DNA from: Limosilactobacillus caviae
Lineage (GTDB): Bacteria; Bacillota; Bacilli; Lactobacillales; Lactobacillaceae
NCBI RefSeq assembly: GCF_014635905.1
Contig: NZ_BMDS01000001.1
Location: 62,001-126,000, forward strand
Direction of reading: 5' to 3'
Length of the DNA: 64,000 bases
Shown: one piece after another, positions 60,879 through 64,000 of the stretch
Layout: the number at the start of each line of letters is the position of its first letter
Numbering within the stretch: position 1 is the first letter of the stretch
Position numbers and translations under genes: made by a program
The notes under the pieces: generated by a model
Seen by the model: the letters and a program-made list of their open reading frames with translations, nothing else
The model's database searches: none
Told to the model about the DNA's origin: nothing

Positions 60879-61463
60879 TTGGCAGAATTATATTTACGAC
60901 GTACACAAGTTCAAGACTTAGATGCAGTCATGCAAATAATTGATAGCGCAAAAGCATTTTTAAAGCAAAATAACAGTCCTCAGTGGCAAGACGGATACCC
61001 AAATCGCGAAGTTTTTGCTAAAGATGTTGCAATGCAAACTAACTGGGTCTTAGTTAACGGAGATAATATTACCGCAACAGCCACCTTACAACTAACACCT
61101 GAGCCAACCTATCAAGTAATTACCCATGGTCAGTGGAGTCAGCCTAACGAACCTTATGCCACAATTCATCGTGTTGCTATAAGTGATGCATACCGTGGAC
61201 AGGGTTTGAGCAGGCTCCTCTTTTCAAATCTTCTTACAGTTGGTCTAATGCAAGGAATTAAAAACTTTCGGATTGATACTCATAAAAGCAATAAAGCAAT
61301 GCAGCACATCATTAAAAGTTTTAATTTCCAAAAGCGAGGAATTATTATGGTTAATGAGAAAAATGATCCAGAACGATTAGCCTATGAATTAAATATTGGA
61401 TCTCACCATAAGTTCACGCGAATCAATAACAACTTTATGCAACCACTTATTGATAACCTTTAA
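60879..61463 (+). CDS. GNAT-family N-acetyltransferase
   Basis: This 194-residue acetyltransferase has the acetyl-CoA binding motif VAISDAYRGQGLSRLLFSNLL, the Gcn5-type Q/RxxGxG/A pattern. A TTG start is used, with GAGGAGG eight bases upstream. The short helical start LRRTQVQDLDAVMQIID is typical of the family. The substrate (amine, protein N-terminus or antibiotic) is not visible. It is a single-gene unit with its own terminator shared with the surface protein. Confidence 0.84.
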   Translation: MAELYLRRTQVQDLDAVMQIIDSAKAFLKQNNSPQWQDGYPNREVFAKDVAMQTNWVLVNGDNITATATLQLTPEPTYQVITHGQWSQPNEPYATIHRVAISDAYRGQGLSRLLFSNLLTVGLMQGIKNFRIDTHKSNKAMQHIIKSFNFQKRGIIMVNEKNDPERLAYELNIGSHHKFTRINNNFMQPLIDNL

Positions 61464-61467
61464 ACTC

Positions 61468-61505
61468 AAAAAAGAGATTGGTGAAAGTTCCAATCTCTTT
61501 TTTAT
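61468..61505. terminator. bidirectional terminator between GNAT gene and surface protein
   Basis: Perfect arms AAAAAAGAGATTGG and CCAATCTCTTTTTT around an 8-base loop serve both convergent genes. Confidence 0.9.
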
Positions 61506-61523
61506 TTATTTTACCGTTTTGGA

Positions 61524-64000
61524 TTAGTTGTGGCGCTTCTTTGAGCTGTAAGTGATACCAAGGGTACCGAGTAATGCAGTGGCGGCTAAAGCAACAATTG
61601 ACATAGAAGATTGATTTACTTTTTGTGATGATTCACTCTTCTTAGCAACAGTTACATCAGCCTTTGTAGCTGACTTCTTACTGTTATCCGTCTTAGTGGC
61701 TTTATTAGCGGTAACAGCAACTGGCATTTGAGCACCATTATTTGTTGCAAAAGTTCCATTATTAGTAGTTGCAGTAACTGCAGCTGTTTGTGATACAACT
61801 GGTGCTTGAACTGCATTACCATTAACAGCGTTTCCAGTAACTGTTGCAACAACCGGAGCAGGAGCTACTGGTGTTTGAGTAGCTGTCCGTACAATTGATG
61901 GAGCTGAAACAGTTTGAACACGACCAGCGTTTTGTGCTTGAGTACGGTTAGTGGCTGCTGGGAATGCAACAGTAGCAACCTTACTGTTATTAGCTACTGG
62001 TGTTGAAGGAAGAATAACTTTATTATCGCCTAAACGAACTTCACTAGCCTTCTTAGCTGCTTCATTTTGTTGAATTGTAGCTAATCGAACATTAAATTCT
62101 TCTTCAAGCTTATCGTAAGCAGCCTTGTTTTCAGCTTTCAATGCATTAAGTACTTCATTACCATGAGCAACAACTGCTTGGTGTTGTGCTTGTAATTGTT
62201 GAATTTGTGGTTCGATACTTGGTACTAATTCTGCAACCTTGGCAGCAAGTTTTTCATTTTCAGTTGTCTTTGCATTAGCAATCTTAGCATCGCGATCAGC
62301 AGCAAACTTTTGAGCAGCTACTTGATCAGCCTTTACTAAGCTTTGGTAAGCATTATCTAATTGAGCCTTGTAAGCTTGAAGATCAACAGCGCCATTAGCC
62401 TTAAGAGCATCATCACGAACGCTAGCAGCCTTAGCAACAGCAGCATCGTAATTAGCCTTTACTTGTGCCTTAGCACCATTGTATTGTTGTTCAAGCTTAG
62501 CTAAGTTAGCTTGGTGTGTACCAGCTAAACCATCCAGAGCCTTTTGTGCTTGAGCCTTAACATTAGCTAAGTTCTGTTGTTCATTAGCAGTAGCTTTTTG
62601 AATATCTTCAGCACTTGGTGTAACTGTCTTTGTACCTGCTACTTTGTCAACGTGGTGTTGAGCTGACTTGATAGCATTCAATTGTGCGTCAACAGTTGAA
62701 GTACCCCAAATATTGCGGTTCAGAACTTCCTTAGTGGCGTTAACCTCATGATTAATGTTAAATCCAGTGTGATCAAACGTTACAGCATATGAAGGATTAC
62801 TACGATCAGAAACCCCTGAACCATCCTTGATGGCCATTTCGTCAGTTAGCTTTTGGAAGCCAATTCCAACGGCACGAACACCAGCACGAAGAAGGTTGTT
62901 TGCGTGTCCACCAATATGGGTTGGATTTACTAATTCACCATAGTACATACCTTGCATTGAATTGAAGAGATTAATAGCATAATTAAGAAGTGTAGGTGTA
63001 CCAGCTTGCATAGTAGTTAAGTTTTCATTAGTGTCACTGTAAACTATCTTGCCACTAAATTCGCTTGCTAAACTATTGTATAAGTTGCCAGTTACGTTAT
63101 TGATAATACTGCTATATGTAGCATCTTTAGGCATACCGCTTTGTTGAATAGTATGACTGTTATTATCAACATTGTACTTTGCCCGGTTAGCAGCTACTTG
63201 ATCAGCAATCTTGTCAGTAAGATCAGTACTTACTAAGTCAAGTGGAGCAACATTTGCAAAGCCATTATTCTTGTTTACTGCGTTATAAAATTCACGATAG
63301 TTTTGGAAAACATTGTTACGGAAACCATTTTCCCATGAAAGAGCTAATGCCCGTAATACTTGAATTTGGTTAGCTGTTAATCCATTTGCAGAAACTTTTT
63401 CAGAGTGATCATTATTAGCATCATAGCTTAATAGACCTGGTTGGAAGTCTAATGGCATTTCTGAAATATCATGTGGAGTTGATTCGGCAGCCTGATTTGT
63501 AATAATTGAACTATCTGGGTATTCGCCATAATAAGTGTTAGCAAATTCAGGATGAGTATAGGCAGATACAGGAATACCATCATTATATCCACGAACTTCT
63601 AGGTGAATTCCATAGTTCTTTACGTAATCAGGTACTTCAACATTGAGTTGTGGCTTAGTAACACGACCATTAACAACTACATTATTAGTTGTTGCTACAT
63701 CATAAGACTTGCTAGCATTAGCAGTTGCGGTAGCAAGAGAAGCTTCCGCATTCTTGATGTTTTCTGCGTTGGTAGCTTGTTGAGCGGAAACCTTACCTTG
63801 GTAAGCATTGTTTTCCTTAGCAACAGCTGTGTTGTAATCATCTGTAGCAGCTTGGTTTTGGCTTGTTTGAGCGCTGGCTGCTTCATTTACTGATTTCTGG
63901 TATTGTGCTTCAATATCAGAAACAACTTGTTGATTTGCAGCAGCTTGACTAACAGCTTGTGCGTACCGTTGGTCATTTGCTGCACGTTGAGTGGCTTCGT
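61524..64000 (-). CDS. SEC10/PgrA-type surface protein, partial (N-terminus beyond window)
   Basis: The frame is open to the right edge, so the start and signal peptide lie outside. The 824 visible residues include an Ala/Gln-rich helical stretch, then a SEC10/PgrA surface exclusion-like domain with GGHANNLLRAGVRAVGIGFQ, a long coiled-coil region rich in Ala, Lys and Gln, and a Pro/Val/Thr/Asn-rich wall-spanning tail. It ends in a hydrophobic helix (SIVALAATALLGTLGITY) and a basic SSKKRHN. The LPxTG sortase motif expected just before the helix is missing: the sequence is SSQKVNQSS. The protein is probably surface-bound by the membrane helix only. Confidence 0.82.
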   Translation of the reverse strand, partial: EATQRAANDQRYAQAVSQAAANQQVVSDIEAQYQKSVNEAASAQTSQNQAATDDYNTAVAKENNAYQGKVSAQQATNAENIKNAEASLATATANASKSYDVATTNNVVVNGRVTKPQLNVEVPDYVKNYGIHLEVRGYNDGIPVSAYTHPEFANTYYGEYPDSSIITNQAAESTPHDISEMPLDFQPGLLSYDANNDHSEKVSANGLTANQIQVLRALALSWENGFRNNVFQNYREFYNAVNKNNGFANVAPLDLVSTDLTDKIADQVAANRAKYNVDNNSHTIQQSGMPKDATYSSIINNVTGNLYNSLASEFSGKIVYSDTNENLTTMQAGTPTLLNYAINLFNSMQGMYYGELVNPTHIGGHANNLLRAGVRAVGIGFQKLTDEMAIKDGSGVSDRSNPSYAVTFDHTGFNINHEVNATKEVLNRNIWGTSTVDAQLNAIKSAQHHVDKVAGTKTVTPSAEDIQKATANEQQNLANVKAQAQKALDGLAGTHQANLAKLEQQYNGAKAQVKANYDAAVAKAASVRDDALKANGAVDLQAYKAQLDNAYQSLVKADQVAAQKFAADRDAKIANAKTTENEKLAAKVAELVPSIEPQIQQLQAQHQAVVAHGNEVLNALKAENKAAYDKLEEEFNVRLATIQQNEAAKKASEVRLGDNKVILPSTPVANNSKVATVAFPAATNRTQAQNAGRVQTVSAPSIVRTATQTPVAPAPVVATVTGNAVNGNAVQAPVVSQTAAVTATTNNGTFATNNGAQMPVAVTANKATKTDNSKKSATKADVTVAKKSESSQKVNQSSMSIVALAATALLGTLGITYSSKKRHN

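Noticed and set aside
62400-62620. Tandem repeat array in the surface protein gene
   Set aside because: The Ala/Lys/Gln-rich coiled coil looks repetitive but no exact repeated unit could be aligned at the DNA level.

Overview
The window looks like the chromosome of a low-GC Gram-positive lactic acid bacterium of the family Lactobacillaceae, most like Limosilactobacillus reuteri and its relatives. The reasons are strong AGGAGG ribosome sites, an AddAB recombination pair, a maltose phosphorylase/beta-phosphoglucomutase operon, a type-2 GMP reductase, an ECF S component and a SEC10/PgrA-type surface protein. No rRNA, tRNA, CRISPR array, prophage or complete insertion sequence was seen. The species is an inference from protein style, not from a marker gene.

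Layout. 1-5.7 kb: end of carA, carB and a LysP-like amino acid permease, all on +. 5.8-9 kb: an alpha-1,6-type GH13 glucosidase and an MFS sugar transporter behind a promoter flanked by two LacI/CcpA-type operators. 9-14.2 kb: two paralogous TagE/TarM-like glycosyltransferases (the arrangement of the L. plantarum protein-O-glycosylation pair GtfA/GtfB) followed by an unrecognised acidic protein with a basic tail. 14.8-24 kb: a glycoside locus with GPH symporter, ROK kinase and two GH1 phospho-beta-glucosidases on -, facing a GH31 alpha-xylosidase and a XylR-like ROK repressor on +. The intergenic region carries two XylR-like operators and two cre-like sites. 24-27.8 kb: a TetR regulator, an unexplained RNA-like gap, and an APC permease with a class C26 gamma-glutamyl hydrolase.

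27.9-31.2 kb: purine/pyrimidine genes pyrR (with a candidate attenuated leader), purA and guaC. 31.2-39.8 kb: an Rpn-type nuclease, NADH oxidase, an ECF S component, a membrane-anchored glycerophosphodiesterase, cupin plus aldo/keto reductase, a second C26 hydrolase and gshA. 40-43.7 kb: one tight operon joining a small alarmone synthetase, a two-component system and a ClC-type channel. 43.8-48.9 kb: a small anchored protein, then the maltose operon (MFS transporter, mapA, pgmB). 49-59 kb: thiolase, a LacI regulator that is a candidate MalR, and addB-addA. 59.2-64 kb: cardiolipin synthase, a GNAT acetyltransferase, and the C-terminal part of a large surface protein that runs off the right edge.

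Together the genes describe an organism that imports maltose, isomalto-oligosaccharides and plant-type beta-glucosides or xylosides largely through PTS-independent symporters and breaks them down inside the cell by phosphorolysis, hydrolysis or intracellular phosphorylation, under catabolite control. The most interesting points are the PTS-free phospho-beta-glucoside pathway, the alarmone-synthetase/two-component/ClC operon, the glycosyltransferase pair with one degenerate active site, and a candidate orphan RNA at about 24.88-25.15 kb.
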